Below the pieces are notes generated by a model. It saw only the letters and a list, made by a program, of their open reading frames with translations, ran no database searches and was not told the DNA's origin. DNA of 64,000 bases from Flavobacterium ginsengisoli (GTDB lineage Bacteria > Bacteroidota > Bacteroidia > Flavobacteriales > Flavobacteriaceae). Positions 44,075-54,684 of the stretch are shown here, in pieces. Each line of letters starts with the position of its first letter. Position 1 is the first letter of the stretch. Made by a program: the position numbers and the translations under genes. The stretch spans positions 2,037,501-2,101,500 of the forward strand of contig NZ_CP121110.1 in the NCBI RefSeq assembly GCF_029625315.1, written 5' to 3'.

Positions 44075-45346
44075 ATGACCGTAGATTTATTACTAGGATT
44101 ACAATGGGGAGATGAAGGTAAAGGAAAAATTGTTGACGTACTTACCTCAAATTACGATATTATTGCACGTTTCCAAGGAGGACCGAATGCAGGACATACA
44201 TTAGAATTTGACGGAATTAAGCACGTACTAAGAACTATTCCTTCTGGAATTTTTCATAAAAACTCAGTAAATATCATCGGAAATGGAGTTGTAATTGATC
44301 CTGTAGTTTTTCAAAAAGAAATTGAAGGTTTAGAGAAATTTAACCTTGATATTAAAAGTAAATTAATCATTTCAAGAAAAGCGCACTTAATTTTACCAAC
44401 GCACCGTTTGCTTGACGCAGCTTCTGAAGCTTCTAAAGGAAAAGCAAAAATTGGTTCTACTCTTAAAGGAATTGGACCAACTTACATGGATAAAACAGGT
44501 AGAAATGGTTTACGTGTTGGAGATATCGAATTAGAAGATTTCAAAGAACGTTACAGAGCTTTAGCAGACAAACATGAAGCAATGATTGCTTTTTATGATG
44601 TTGCTATTCAATACAATTTAGCTGAATTAGAAAAAGAATTCTTTGAAGCTATTGAAGAATTGAAAAAATTAGATTTTATTGACAGTGAAGAATACATGCA
44701 CCAAGCTCAAAAAGCTGGAAAATCTATTCTTTGCGAAGGTGCTCAAGGATCTTTATTAGATGTTGATTTCGGAACTTATCCGTTCGTAACTTCATCAAAC
44801 ACTACTGCTGCTGGAGCTTGTACAGGTTTAGGAATTGCTCCTAACAAAATTAAAGAGGTTTACGGAATTTTCAAAGCTTACGTTACACGTGTAGGTAGCG
44901 GACCTTTCCCAACTGAACTTTTTGACGAAGTTGGTGCTACAATGGCAAAAGTAGGTAACGAATTTGGTTCTGTAACAGGAAGACAAAGACGTTGCGGATG
45001 GTTAGACCTTGTTGCTTTAAAATATGCAGTTCAAGTTAACGGAGTTACTCAGTTAATGATGATGAAAGGTGATGTTCTTTCTGGTTTCGAAACTTTAAAA
45101 GTTTGTACAGAGTACAACTACAAAGGACAAAACATTTCTCATTTCCCTTACAACATTGAACCAGAAAACGTTACTCCGGTTTACAAAGAGTTTAAAGGAT
45201 GGAAACAAGATTTAACTGGATTAACAACTTACGATCAGTTGCCAATTGAGCTAAAAGAATATATTGAGTTTATTGAAAAAGAAATCGAAGTGCCAATCAA
45301 AATCGTATCGGTTGGACCAGATAGAAAACAAACAATAACAAAATAA
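44075..45346 (+). CDS. purA: Adenylosuccinate synthetase
   Basis: 423 residues, first committed step from IMP to AMP (GTP-dependent). GLQWGDEGKGKIVDVL is the phosphate loop, FQGGPNAGHTLEFDG follows, then STLKGIGPTYMDKTGRNGLRVGD, LCEGAQGSLLDVDFGTYPFVTSSNT and GSVTGRQRRCGWLDLVALK. No frame break. It ends with a strong terminator. Confidence 0.98.
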   Translation: MTVDLLLGLQWGDEGKGKIVDVLTSNYDIIARFQGGPNAGHTLEFDGIKHVLRTIPSGIFHKNSVNIIGNGVVIDPVVFQKEIEGLEKFNLDIKSKLIISRKAHLILPTHRLLDAASEASKGKAKIGSTLKGIGPTYMDKTGRNGLRVGDIELEDFKERYRALADKHEAMIAFYDVAIQYNLAELEKEFFEAIEELKKLDFIDSEEYMHQAQKAGKSILCEGAQGSLLDVDFGTYPFVTSSNTTAAGACTGLGIAPNKIKEVYGIFKAYVTRVGSGPFPTELFDEVGATMAKVGNEFGSVTGRQRRCGWLDLVALKYAVQVNGVTQLMMMKGDVLSGFETLKVCTEYNYKGQNISHFPYNIEPENVTPVYKEFKGWKQDLTGLTTYDQLPIELKEYIEFIEKEIEVPIKIVSVGPDRKQTITK

Positions 45347-45353
45347 TACATTT

Positions 45354-45383
45354 AAACGCTCTGATAATCAGAGCGTTTTTTTT
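45354..45383 (+). terminator. Terminator of purA
   Basis: AACGCTCTGA / TCAGAGCGTT perfect 10-bp stem, 3-base loop TAA, then a T9 tract. Confidence 0.92.
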
Positions 45384-45398
45384 TTGAAAAATAGTTTT

Positions 45399-45983
45399 AT
45401 GAGAAAAAACCCTGAAATTGAAATAACAGAAACCAAATTACTATCTGATAATTGGTATCTGCTAAACAAAGTAACTTTTAATTATAAAAAAGAAAATCAG
45501 CTTGTTGAATCGCACATCCGTGAAGTATACGATCGCGGAAATGGCGCTGGAATATTATTATACAATACTGCTAAGAAAACAGTTGTACTAACAAGACAAT
45601 TTCGTTTGCCGACTTATCTTAACGGAAATAAATCTGGAATGATGATTGAAGTTTGCGCTGGACTTTTAGACAAAGACAATGCAGAGCAAGCTATAATTCG
45701 CGAAACAGAAGAAGAAACTGGTTATCGTTTAAGCAAAGTCCAAAAAGTAATCGAAACTTATATGTCGCCAGGTTCTGTAACAGAAATTCTATATCTTTTT
45801 GTTGGCGAATACGACGAAAACATGAAAGTAAGCGAAGGCGGCGGACTTGATGCTGAACAAGAAAATATTGAGGTTTTAGAATTTACTTTTGACCAAGCTT
45901 ACGCCATGATCGAATCTGGAGAGATTTCAGATGCAAAAACGATTATGCTGTTACAACACGCTAAAATAAAAGGGTTGATATAA
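45399..45983 (+). CDS. nudK: NUDIX hydrolase, GDP-mannose pyrophosphatase NudK type
   Basis: About 194 residues. The Nudix box is AGLLDKDNAEQAIIRETEEETGY (G-x5-E-x7-REUxEExGU), at about residues 85-107. The N-terminal KVTFNYKKENQLVESHIREVYDRGNGAGILLY and the following SPGSVTEILYLFVGEY match the NudK/ADP-sugar subgroup. The ATG at 45399 is preferred; upstream codons lie in the terminator T tract. Confidence 0.85.
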   Translation: MRKNPEIEITETKLLSDNWYLLNKVTFNYKKENQLVESHIREVYDRGNGAGILLYNTAKKTVVLTRQFRLPTYLNGNKSGMMIEVCAGLLDKDNAEQAIIRETEEETGYRLSKVQKVIETYMSPGSVTEILYLFVGEYDENMKVSEGGGLDAEQENIEVLEFTFDQAYAMIESGEISDAKTIMLLQHAKIKGLI

Positions 45984-46090
45984 ATAATTTTAGACCCAGT
46001 GAAAATGAAAATCCCGAAACCAATTCAAAAAATTATGTAACCCTTTTCAGCTATCAGATGTATAACTTTATATTCATAAAAATTCGACGT

Positions 46091-46975
46091 ATGAAAAAGT
46101 TATATTACACAGCAAACGTACTACTAATCTTGATGTTGGTTTTATTAGGTTCTTGCAAAAAAACCGATACCATCACGCTGACTGAAAATAAAAAAGAGAA
46201 AAAGAAGGTAATTGAATATAAAAAACCGGAAACGGTTTCTTATCAAATCGAGAAAACCAAAGATTGGCTCAAACTTAATGAAGCTGACAGTTCTAAAATG
46301 GATATTGTTTATGCTTTGAATAGAACCGATAAAGCCAATTTTAAAAAACTGGATTCAGTTGTAATTCCAGCAGATTTTAGCGGAGATTTGGTTTACTATC
46401 TTCCTTTTCCATTGCATGTTTCGGCTTTAGAAGAAGTTTCAAAAATTATCCTTTTTTCATATCCAACGCAAGCTTTTGTCGCTTACGAAAACGGTGAATT
46501 GGTTCGTACAGGTCCAACCAATATGGGAAGAAAAAAAGACCCTACTCCTACTGGATTGTTTTTCACCAATTGGAAAGCTGAACAAACTACAAGTACATTT
46601 AATGACGAATGGGATTTAAAATGGAATTTTAATATTGAAAATAAATTAGGAGTTGGTTTTCACGAATATGCATTGCCTGGATATCCTGCATCACATTCTT
46701 GCTTACGACTATTAGAAAAAGACGCTAAATATCTTTATAAATTTGCTGATGAATGGATTTTGAAGGATAAAGAAAACGTAAAAGTAAAAGGAACTCCTGT
46801 GGTTGTTTTTGGAAGTTATAATTTTGATGAACCAAAACCATGGCTTAAACTAGCTTCAGATCCAGAAGCTTTAAATATTTCTGAAGGCGATATTGAAAAC
46901 ACAGTAACCCCCTACTTAAAAGAAATCTTAGAAAATCAGAACCTAAGAGAAGCCGAGCCAACGAAAACTCTGTAA
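46091..46975 (+). CDS. L,D-transpeptidase (YkuD) lipoprotein
   Basis: About 294 residues. The lipoprotein signal is MKKLYYTANVLLILMLVLLGSC with lipobox LGSC. The YkuD catalytic domain has FHEYALPGYPASHSCLRLLEKDA, where His and the SHSC Cys are the active residues; the usual SHGC is SHSC. It likely makes 3-3 peptide cross-links or attaches lipoproteins to peptidoglycan. The ATG at 46091 gives the proper lipobox spacing. Confidence 0.85.
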   Translation: MKKLYYTANVLLILMLVLLGSCKKTDTITLTENKKEKKKVIEYKKPETVSYQIEKTKDWLKLNEADSSKMDIVYALNRTDKANFKKLDSVVIPADFSGDLVYYLPFPLHVSALEEVSKIILFSYPTQAFVAYENGELVRTGPTNMGRKKDPTPTGLFFTNWKAEQTTSTFNDEWDLKWNFNIENKLGVGFHEYALPGYPASHSCLRLLEKDAKYLYKFADEWILKDKENVKVKGTPVVVFGSYNFDEPKPWLKLASDPEALNISEGDIENTVTPYLKEILENQNLREAEPTKTL

Positions 46976-46998
46976 AAATATATTCTAAATATATAATC

Positions 46999-47035
46999 AG
47001 CTGAAATGATACAATATCGTTTCAGCTTTTTTTTG
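46999..47035 (+). terminator. Terminator of the L,D-transpeptidase gene
   Basis: AGCTGAAATGAT pairs with ATCGTTTCAGCT (one wobble) and is followed by T8. Confidence 0.8.
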
Positions 47036-47203
47036 TTTGATTTTAAACATAAAATTTGGTTAAAGCCCTTCTCTTTGTCCTTTTTTCAACCTCCTGCTAA
47101 AGCTGGAGACAATCCTTTTCCAAACCTTAAAACCTTTGTCTCTTTGAACTTAAAAAACTCAGAATCTCAGAACCTTAGAATCTTAGAACCTTTAAAAAAA
47201 CAT

Positions 47204-47242
47204 AAATAAGCGATCGTTCATTTATTATTTTTTGTATCTTTG
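47204..47242 (+). promoter_or_regulatory. Palindrome and -7 box before the TetR gene
   Basis: AAATAAGCGATCGTTCATTT (47204-47223) is an interrupted palindrome centred on CGATCG. TATCTTTG (47235-47242) fits the TAnnTTTG -7 box, 20 bases before the ATG. The palindrome sits where the -33 region would be, as expected for an autoregulatory TetR operator. Confidence 0.5.
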
Positions 47243-47262
47243 TACCATAATCACGTAAAATT

Positions 47263-47853
47263 ATGAGAACTAGAGATATCAATAAAGAGGAAATTGTAAA
47301 ACAAAAAGCAATTGAAATGATTGTTACACAAGGCATAGAAGGTTTTGGAATGAATCGTCTTGCTAAAGAATGCGGTATTTCTGTTGCGACACTTTATATC
47401 TATTATTCAGACAAAGAAGACTTAATTAAAAAAATCGGAATTGAAATTGGTAAAAACTTCTTCGAAAAGATGTTTGATGGATTTTCTGCAGATATGTCTT
47501 TCAAAGATGGATTGCGCAATCAATGGGAGAATCGTATCTATTTCAATATAAACTTTACACAGCAAGCAACTTGCCTAGAGCTTTTAAAACATTCTACTTA
47601 TGGAGATGCGATTATCGCAGAAATAACAGGTGATTATAAACAAATGATGACAGAATTTATGCTTGCCGCAATTGAGAGAAATGAACTTATTTCTATTCCT
47701 TACGAAATTTTTTGGAGTATTGTTTATGGTCCGCTTTATTCTCTTCTAGAGTTTCATAGAGAAGGAAAATCGATGTCTGGAAAACCCTTTGCTCTTACAG
47801 ATGAAATAAAAGACAGCGCTTTTAATCTCGTTCTAAAAGCACTTACTCCTTGA
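47263..47853 (+). CDS. TetR family transcriptional regulator
   Basis: 196 residues. The N-terminal HTH is GFGMNRLAKECGISVATLYIYYSDKEDLIKKIG (about residues 27-59); the rest is the helical ligand domain. It is 63 bases upstream of a TetX-like monooxygenase in the same direction, so it probably controls that gene and itself. Confidence 0.9.
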   Translation: MRTRDINKEEIVKQKAIEMIVTQGIEGFGMNRLAKECGISVATLYIYYSDKEDLIKKIGIEIGKNFFEKMFDGFSADMSFKDGLRNQWENRIYFNINFTQQATCLELLKHSTYGDAIIAEITGDYKQMMTEFMLAAIERNELISIPYEIFWSIVYGPLYSLLEFHREGKSMSGKPFALTDEIKDSAFNLVLKALTP

Positions 47854-47916
47854 GGATAAATTCAATTTTAAAACCATATCAACAACAAAATTTAAATACA
47901 ATATAATTTCAATAAA

Positions 47917-49057
47917 ATGAAAACTTCGATTATAGAAAATAAAAAGATCGCCATTATTGGCGGTGGACCAGTTGGATTAACAACTGCAAGAATCTTACAA
48001 ATTAATGGCGCCAATGTTACGGTTTACGAAAGAGATCTTAACTCACAAGCAAGAACATCTGGCGGAACTTTAGACATTCATTCCGACTCAGGGCAATATG
48101 CAATTCAGAAAGCTGGATTAATGGATGAATTCTATAAATACGCACGCCCAACTGGCGAAAAAATGGCTGATATAGACGGAAATATTACTTCTGACGAAAT
48201 GCCTGATGAAACCAATGCTTTTTCTCGCCCAGAAATTGATCGCAATGATTTAAGAAAAATTATGTTAGAGAATCTTAAAGAAAACACTGTTGTTTGGGAT
48301 AGTCAATTAATCAATATTGATAAATCTGAAAATCAATATATTTTAGAATTCAAAAACGGTACTACAACAACCGCCGATTTTGTAATTGTCGCAAATGGAG
48401 GAAGATCAAATGCACGAAAATTTGTAAGCGATCAAGAACCTCAACTTTCTGGAACTTATATTATTCAAGGCGAAATTGCAAATCCAGATCAAGATTATCC
48501 TGAATTTAAACCAAAATACGGAAACGGAAACGTGATGGCAATGGGCGAACATAAAATGTTTTACACGCACACTATGCGTGATGGTTCTGTTCACTTTGGA
48601 GTTTCTTTTAAAGCAGATGAAGACTGGATTTCAAATCACGGAATTAACTTTGAAGACGATCAATCTGTTATTTCTTTTTTGAATGAAACTTTCAAAAATT
48701 GGAATGACGATTATAAAAAATTCTTCACTATTTCAACCGAATTTTCTGGTTTGCCTTTGCGTTTATTTTCTTTAGAAGAATCTTGGAAAGAACATTCAAA
48801 TATTACACTTGTTGGCGATGCAAGCACATTTAATGCCTCCATTTGCAGGAGAAGGTGTAAATATGGGATTATTCGATGCTTTTCATCTAACCGAAAATTT
48901 AACCAACGGAAAATTTGAAACCATTGACGAAGCAATTGCCAATTACGAGAAAAAAATGTTTGGCTACGCATTAGAAGCACAACGCATGACAAAGAAAATG
49001 GAAGATTTATTGCACTCTGATATTGTTGCTGAAGATATTTTAAACAGTAGATTTTAA
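47917..49057 (+). CDS. TetX-like FAD-dependent monooxygenase (break at 48820-48825)
   Basis: 379 residues after correction. FAD site GGGPVGLTTARILQINGANVTVYERD, then GGTLDIHSDSGQYAIQKAGLMDEF, EIDRNDLRKIMLENL, ANGGRSNARKFVSD and VHFGVSFKADEDW, all close to TetX, the flavin monooxygenase that hydroxylates tetracyclines. The second FAD motif GDAAHLMPPFAGEGVNMGL is split by GCAAGC (48820) standing for GCAGC. TetX residues Q192 and H234 have equivalents, but R213 does not (comparison from memory). Activity on tetracycline is therefore uncertain. Controlled in all likelihood by the upstream TetR gene. Confidence 0.88.
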
Positions 49058-49127
49058 ATTTCAATTAGAAATTAGATAAAGCCTCAGCAGGCAAAATACT
49101 TATAGTATTTCATTAACAAATTGGAAA

Positions 49128-49188
49128 AAAGCTCCAGCAGAGCGACATATATCATATCTAAGATAATATGTCGCTCCGCTGGAGCTTT
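49128..49188. repeat. Inverted repeat AAAGCTCCAGCAGAGCGACATAT
   Basis: 23-base arms with one mismatch (the right arm has CGG for CAG) around a 15-base loop, between convergent genes. It resembles a dispersed mobile-type repeat of flavobacteria (GCTCCAGCGGAGCGACAT core, from memory). Confidence 0.75.
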
Positions 49189-49243
49189 ATATTGTAAACA
49201 TCTCATTTTCTCTATAAATATTTCGCTTCTCCGAAGCTTATAA

Positions 49244-49279
49244 AAAAAGGAGTTGTCTTTTTGAGACAACTCCTTTTTG
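49244..49279 (-). terminator. Terminator of guaB
   Basis: AAAAAGGAGTTGTC pairs exactly with GACAACTCCTTTTT; A and T tracts on both sides make it bidirectional. It lies 20 bases after the guaB stop. Confidence 0.85.
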
Positions 49280-49297
49280 TTTATGATACACCCTAAA

Positions 49298-50772
<1,475 letters not shown>

Positions 50773-50798
50773 GGTGCAATTTCTAGTTGAATTGCGTG

Positions 50799-50806
50799 CA
50801 AATATA
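50799..50806 (-). promoter_or_regulatory. Candidate -7 box for guaB
   Basis: Minus-strand TATATTTG, predicting a leader of about 20 bases before the guaB ATG. Confidence 0.5.
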
Positions 50807-50841
50807 GTGAATAAATTGGTAACTTGAATACTAAGTTATTC

Positions 50842-50849
50842 ATAAATTT
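50842..50849 (+). promoter_or_regulatory. Plus-strand promoter of the candidate small RNA
   Basis: TAAATTTG (TAnnTTTG) with possible -33 TTG elements at 50816 or 50823 (spacers of 23 or 16 bases). It points away from guaB. Confidence 0.45.
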
Positions 50850-50855
50850 GCATTT

Positions 50856-50933
50856 ACACGAATTATCTTATAAAACAATACACCCAAGCCCAGATGGAAA
50901 TGGAGAGCCCCGAAAAGCCAAAAAGCTTTTTTT
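50856..50933 (+). ncRNA. Candidate small structured RNA, possibly Flavo-1-like
   Basis: No protein can be read here. The + strand has a -7 box at 50842-50849, then about 50 bases containing AAGCCCAGATGGAAATGGAG and AGCCCCGAAAAGCC, then a terminator stem AAAAGC / GCTTTT with loop CAAAAA and a T7 tract ending at about 50932. The AGCCC-GAT-GGAAATGGA-GCCCC-GAAAAGC wording recalls the Flavo-1 RNA motif of flavobacteria, but that identification is from memory. The start is inferred from the promoter position. Confidence 0.45.
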
Positions 50934-50971
50934 CTGATTTAAAAAAGCGACTACTAATAATATAAATAAAA

Positions 50972-52365
50972 TTAATCTTCTCTGTCTTGAAAAACGAAAT
51001 TGATTCCGAGTTGGAAAGCGGCACTACTGGCTTTGGAAATGTCTTTATATTCTAAAACATTATTGACTAAAGCATAAATATTTACTGGGCCAATTGCCCC
51101 TGAAAGGCCTAAACCAATATTTTTATTCGAAAAAGTATCTAAGGTATAAGTTGCTTTAAGATCTAATTTTCTAAATATATTTCTTCTGTAAAAAGCGGTC
51201 AAAGCAACCAAAGGTTCGCGAGGAGCAGACATTCCGAAAACCTGAAGTCCAGCGGCATTTTTATAAAATTTTTCAACATTGCCATGACAATTACACTCAT
51301 CTAAACGTTTCTCTCCGAAAGAGTATTGAATAGAAGAATAAATTTTTGTTGGACGCCAAGTAGTATATTTATTATGAAGTGTATCTCTTGGTATTGCACG
51401 ATCAAATTCGTCAAAGACATTTTCTGGATCATCTGAACCTAAAAAGTCAGGATTTGCCCCATTGTATTGGTAAGTTCCTTTATAGGTAAGCGTTTCAATG
51501 TCTTTGGTCTGTCTCACAAAACCTAAATCGACAACGCTTGCTGTAAACTGCAAATTGTCTTTTATATAATAGGTAATTCCTGCATCTACACCAAAACCAA
51601 GACTTCCATTAAAAAAGGTATTATGGGCAATGTCACGAATTACATTTCCTTCGTATTCATCTTTTGTAAAACGGGCTAGTCCAGAAGTTTTTAATTCTAA
51701 ATTGGAAGAAATGATCTGGTTATAAAGATTTGGAGTTCCTGGCTGCTCACCTGTATAAATGTAACCTGAGTTTTTGGTAGAAGTTGCATTTGCACCGCTT
51801 GAATAAATTTTGGCACGTCCTCCATAAACAAATTTATCATTTACTTTTTTATGAAAACCAACATGAAAAACAGAAAGCACTTCGGCTTTCATATTTAAAT
51901 CACCTAGATTAAACGATTTTCCGATATAATCTCGATTTCCGTTTAAAGCCAGTAAAGCCAGATCTTTTGGAATAAACATGAAGAAATCAAATTCCTGATA
52001 CAATCCAAACGAAATGTAAGAACGACTTTCTCTACCTCCAACTCTAAATCCGCCAGAAAATATCTCTAACTGTTGGTTGGTCACTACCTTGTCTTTACTA
52101 GAAGATTTATTGATAACATCTCTAACTTTTTGATTAAAATCGACCCCATCATTTGAAAATAAATCATAGGCCGAAAAACTGCTAGAACCCACATTGGCTG
52201 AAATTCCAGATAAGACCGGAAATCCAAAGTAATATTTATACGAAACATCGGCCCCGGATTTACAAGCGAAGACTGCGGAATTGAAGTGAAATTATACAAC
52301 AGCTCTCTGTTTTGAGCAAAACAAGAAAGATGAAAAAACAAACAAAGGATTAGCGTTTTTCTCAT
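50972..52365 (-). CDS. DUF5723-like outer-membrane beta-barrel protein (break near 52254)
   Basis: About 464 residues. A signal peptide (MRKTLILCLFFHLSCFAQ) is followed by a long series of amphipathic strands ending in FQLGINFVFQDRED. The section VGGRESRSYISFGLYQEFDFFMFIPKDLALLALNGN is typical of DUF5723 and related PorP-like barrels. The frame breaks in CCGGGGCC, where one more G (or an A/T) gives NPGADVSYKYYFGFPVLSG. It is cotranslated with the upstream lipoprotein (ATGA overlap). Function unknown. Confidence 0.75.
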
Positions 52366-52913
52366 TCGATTACTAAATAAGCCGTTGCACTGGATCTCAA
52401 TCTTAAATTTCCTTCACTGTTAGCATTTAAAGGAGGTCCAGCAGCAATTAATACAACAAAACCAATTTTTTGGGTTTGTTTTAAAAGGTCTAATCGTGTG
52501 TTTTCAAAAACTTCTGTGGGATATTTTATAACATTTGGCGTTCCTTTATAGGATGGAACATTAAAAGATATTCTTTCTAAGACTTGATTGTCTTTGTCAA
52601 GCAAAAGCATATTTAAGACAAAAGTACGCTCGATATTATTTTCGACTTCAAAATCAAATTCGGCTTTCTTAAGGCGTTCTGTAAAAAATTTATTTTTAAA
52701 AACATCAAAATCTCTTACGTCATATATAATATTGGTTCCGCCATCATCTATAAGTCTATTTGCAGGAACATTAAAATATGCTAAGTTGGCAACAAAAACA
52801 GGCTCAATCTTAAAATCGTTCACCTGATCGAAATTTAAATCGCTAGAGCAGGAAAATAATAAAAAAACTGAAAATAGTAAGCTTAAAATTTTACTTAATA
52901 ATCTTGATCTCAT
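52362..52913 (-). CDS. Lipoprotein of unknown function
   Basis: 183 residues with a lipoprotein signal (KILSLLFSVFLLFSC). The remainder is beta-rich and has no recognised domain. Its stop overlaps the start of the barrel gene by 4 bases, so the two probably form one complex at the outer membrane. Confidence 0.75.
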   Translation of the reverse strand: MRSRLLSKILSLLFSVFLLFSCSSDLNFDQVNDFKIEPVFVANLAYFNVPANRLIDDGGTNIIYDVRDFDVFKNKFFTERLKKAEFDFEVENNIERTFVLNMLLLDKDNQVLERISFNVPSYKGTPNVIKYPTEVFENTRLDLLKQTQKIGFVVLIAAGPPLNANSEGNLRLRSSATAYLVIE

Positions 52914-52991
52914 GATAATAATTATATCAATAATAAATGTAACGCATTATTTCTGCAATCATTATCTAAAGTAAGAAAATATAACTATTTT

Positions 52992-53859
52992 TTAATGAAA
53001 CTTTCCAAACAATTTCGAAGCTTCATTATATGCACTTTCAAAACTAAGAGAATTAAGTCCTGTTATTTTTTTATTGGCAGTAAAATAAGAAACCAATTTT
53101 TCTGTTGGCATATTTCCTGTTAGCTTATCGGTCGCCATTGGGCAGCCGCCAAAACCTTGAATAGCTCCATCAAAACGAATACAGCCTGCTTTTGCGGCAA
53201 GCATCAATTTTTTCGAACCAGCTTTCTGGTGTTGTATGAAGATGAGCACCAAACTCAATTTGAGGATATTTCGGAATTAAATCTGAAAACAAATAGGTTA
53301 TTACTTCCGGCGTAGAAGTTCCGACTGTATCTGAAAGTGATAGAATTTTTACTCCCATTCCGGCCAATTTCTCAGTCCATTCGGCTACTATTTCAACATT
53401 CCATGGATCTCCATACGGATTTCCGAATCCCATTGAAAGATACGTTACAACTTCTTTGTTTTTCTTATTGGCAACTTCTAGAATTTCTTCTAAAGTGACC
53501 AAAGATTCTGCGATAGTTTTGTGCGTGTTACGCATCTGAAAGTTCTCTGAAATGGAAAAAGGAAAACCTAAATATTGAATCTGCTCATATTCTGAAGCCG
53601 TGATTGCACCTTGCGTATTGGCAATAATAGATAACAATTTGCTTGTTGTTTGAGATAAATCAAGCTGTTCTAAAACGGCGGCAGTATCCTGCATTTGCGG
53701 AATAGCTTTTGGAGAAACAAAACTTCCAAAATCGATGGTATCAAAGCCAACTCGCAACAAAGCTTGTATGTAAGTAACTTTATTTTTTGTTGGAATAAAA
53801 TCCTTAATGCCTTGCATGGCATCTCGAGGGCATTCGATGATTTTGATTTCTTTGTTCAA
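52992..53859 (-). CDS. mvaB: Hydroxymethylglutaryl-CoA lyase (break at 53197-53202)
   Basis: About 288 residues; cleaves HMG-CoA to acetoacetate and acetyl-CoA, last step of leucine breakdown. N-terminal ECPRDAMQGIKDFIPTKNK binds metal and substrate. LSLSDTVGTSTPEVITYLF and FGAHLHTTPESWF carry the metal His residues, and IQGFGGCPMATDKLTGNMPTEKLV is the HMGL signature with the catalytic Cys. GCAAGC on the plus strand (53197) stands for GCAGC and restores KIDAAAKAGCIRFDGAIQGFGG. Single gene. Confidence 0.93.
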
Positions 53860-53961
53860 AGCGTATTCTTTTCTAAAGGCTAAGTTAGTTTCTTTTTTAA
53901 TGAAATAAAAGAGAATTTTATGTGAAGTCTATTATTACACAAAACAATCATACATTAAAAA

Positions 53962-54035
53962 ATTACCGAAAAACGTAATAATATAAAATATTACCAAAAA
54001 ACGTAATAATTATTTTTATTACGTATATTTGTAAT
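53962..54035 (+). promoter_or_regulatory. Three ATTAC-N8-GTAAT palindromes at 28-bp spacing before the SatD-like gene
   Basis: ATTACCGAAAAACGTAAT at 53962-53979, ATTACCAAAAAACGTAAT at 53990-54007 and ATTACGTATATTTGTAAT at 54018-54035. Starts are exactly 28 bases apart. The third overlaps a TATATTTG -7 box (54024-54031), 39 bases before the ATG. This layout fits an operator array for a dimeric repressor, most simply the gene's own product. Confidence 0.75.
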
Positions 54036-54069
54036 AGAAAGTTTATAATTTTTTAATTATATTTGATTT

Positions 54070-54684
54070 ATGACTAGTGTAATTACAGGTGATATAATTG
54101 GTTCAAGACAACAGAAATCAGAACATTGGGTTGAAGATTTAAAAAAAATCTTGGCTCCATTTGGTCATACGCCAAGTCAGTGGGAAATTTATCGTGGAGA
54201 TGAGTTTCAAGTTGAAGTAACTAATCTTGAAGATGCATTACTAACTGCTGTTTTAATAAAAGCTCATTTACGATCTATAAAATCTGACGCCCGTATGAGT
54301 ATTGGTTTTGGAGATAAAACACATCAAGCTGAACGAATTTCTGAAAGCAATGGTTCTGCTTTTATACACTCGGGAGAACTTTTTGAAACTTTAAAAAAAC
54401 AGAAAGTCACCTTAGCGCTTCGAACTGGAAATAGTGATTTTGACGAAAAATTGAATTTAATGCCGCAATTGGCATTAACTTTCATGGATAGCTGGCTAGT
54501 GCAATCGGCAGAATTTGTCGCTGTCGCCATTGAAAATCCGACTTTGTCTCAAGAAGAATTAGGACAAAAATTAGGCATTAACCAAGCTGCTGTCAGCCGA
54601 AGACAAAAACGCGCTCAGTTTGATTTGGTCATAAATTTAGACAGATACTTTAGAAAACAAATAAAACAATTTATAGCCCCATGA
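54070..54684 (+). CDS. SatD family protein, putative regulator
   Basis: 204 residues. The N-terminus MTSVITGDIIGSRQQKSEHW and the GDEFQVEV, MSIGFGDKTHQAERISESNGSAFIHSGEL stretches match the SatD family. The C-terminal ~50 residues (ENPTLSQEELGQKLGINQAAVSRRQKRAQFDLV) form a clear helix-turn-helix. It overlaps the DUF3307 gene by 4 bases, and this pair occurs repeatedly in Bacteroidetes. Three palindromes precede it. Confidence 0.85.
   Translation: MTSVITGDIIGSRQQKSEHWVEDLKKILAPFGHTPSQWEIYRGDEFQVEVTNLEDALLTAVLIKAHLRSIKSDARMSIGFGDKTHQAERISESNGSAFIHSGELFETLKKQKVTLALRTGNSDFDEKLNLMPQLALTFMDSWLVQSAEFVAVAIENPTLSQEELGQKLGINQAAVSRRQKRAQFDLVINLDRYFRKQIKQFIAP

Noticed and set aside
53962..54035. CRISPR-like short array
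   Set aside because: Repeat units are 18 bases with 10-base AT-rich spacers, only three copies, and no cas genes; the overlap with a promoter box fits operators better.
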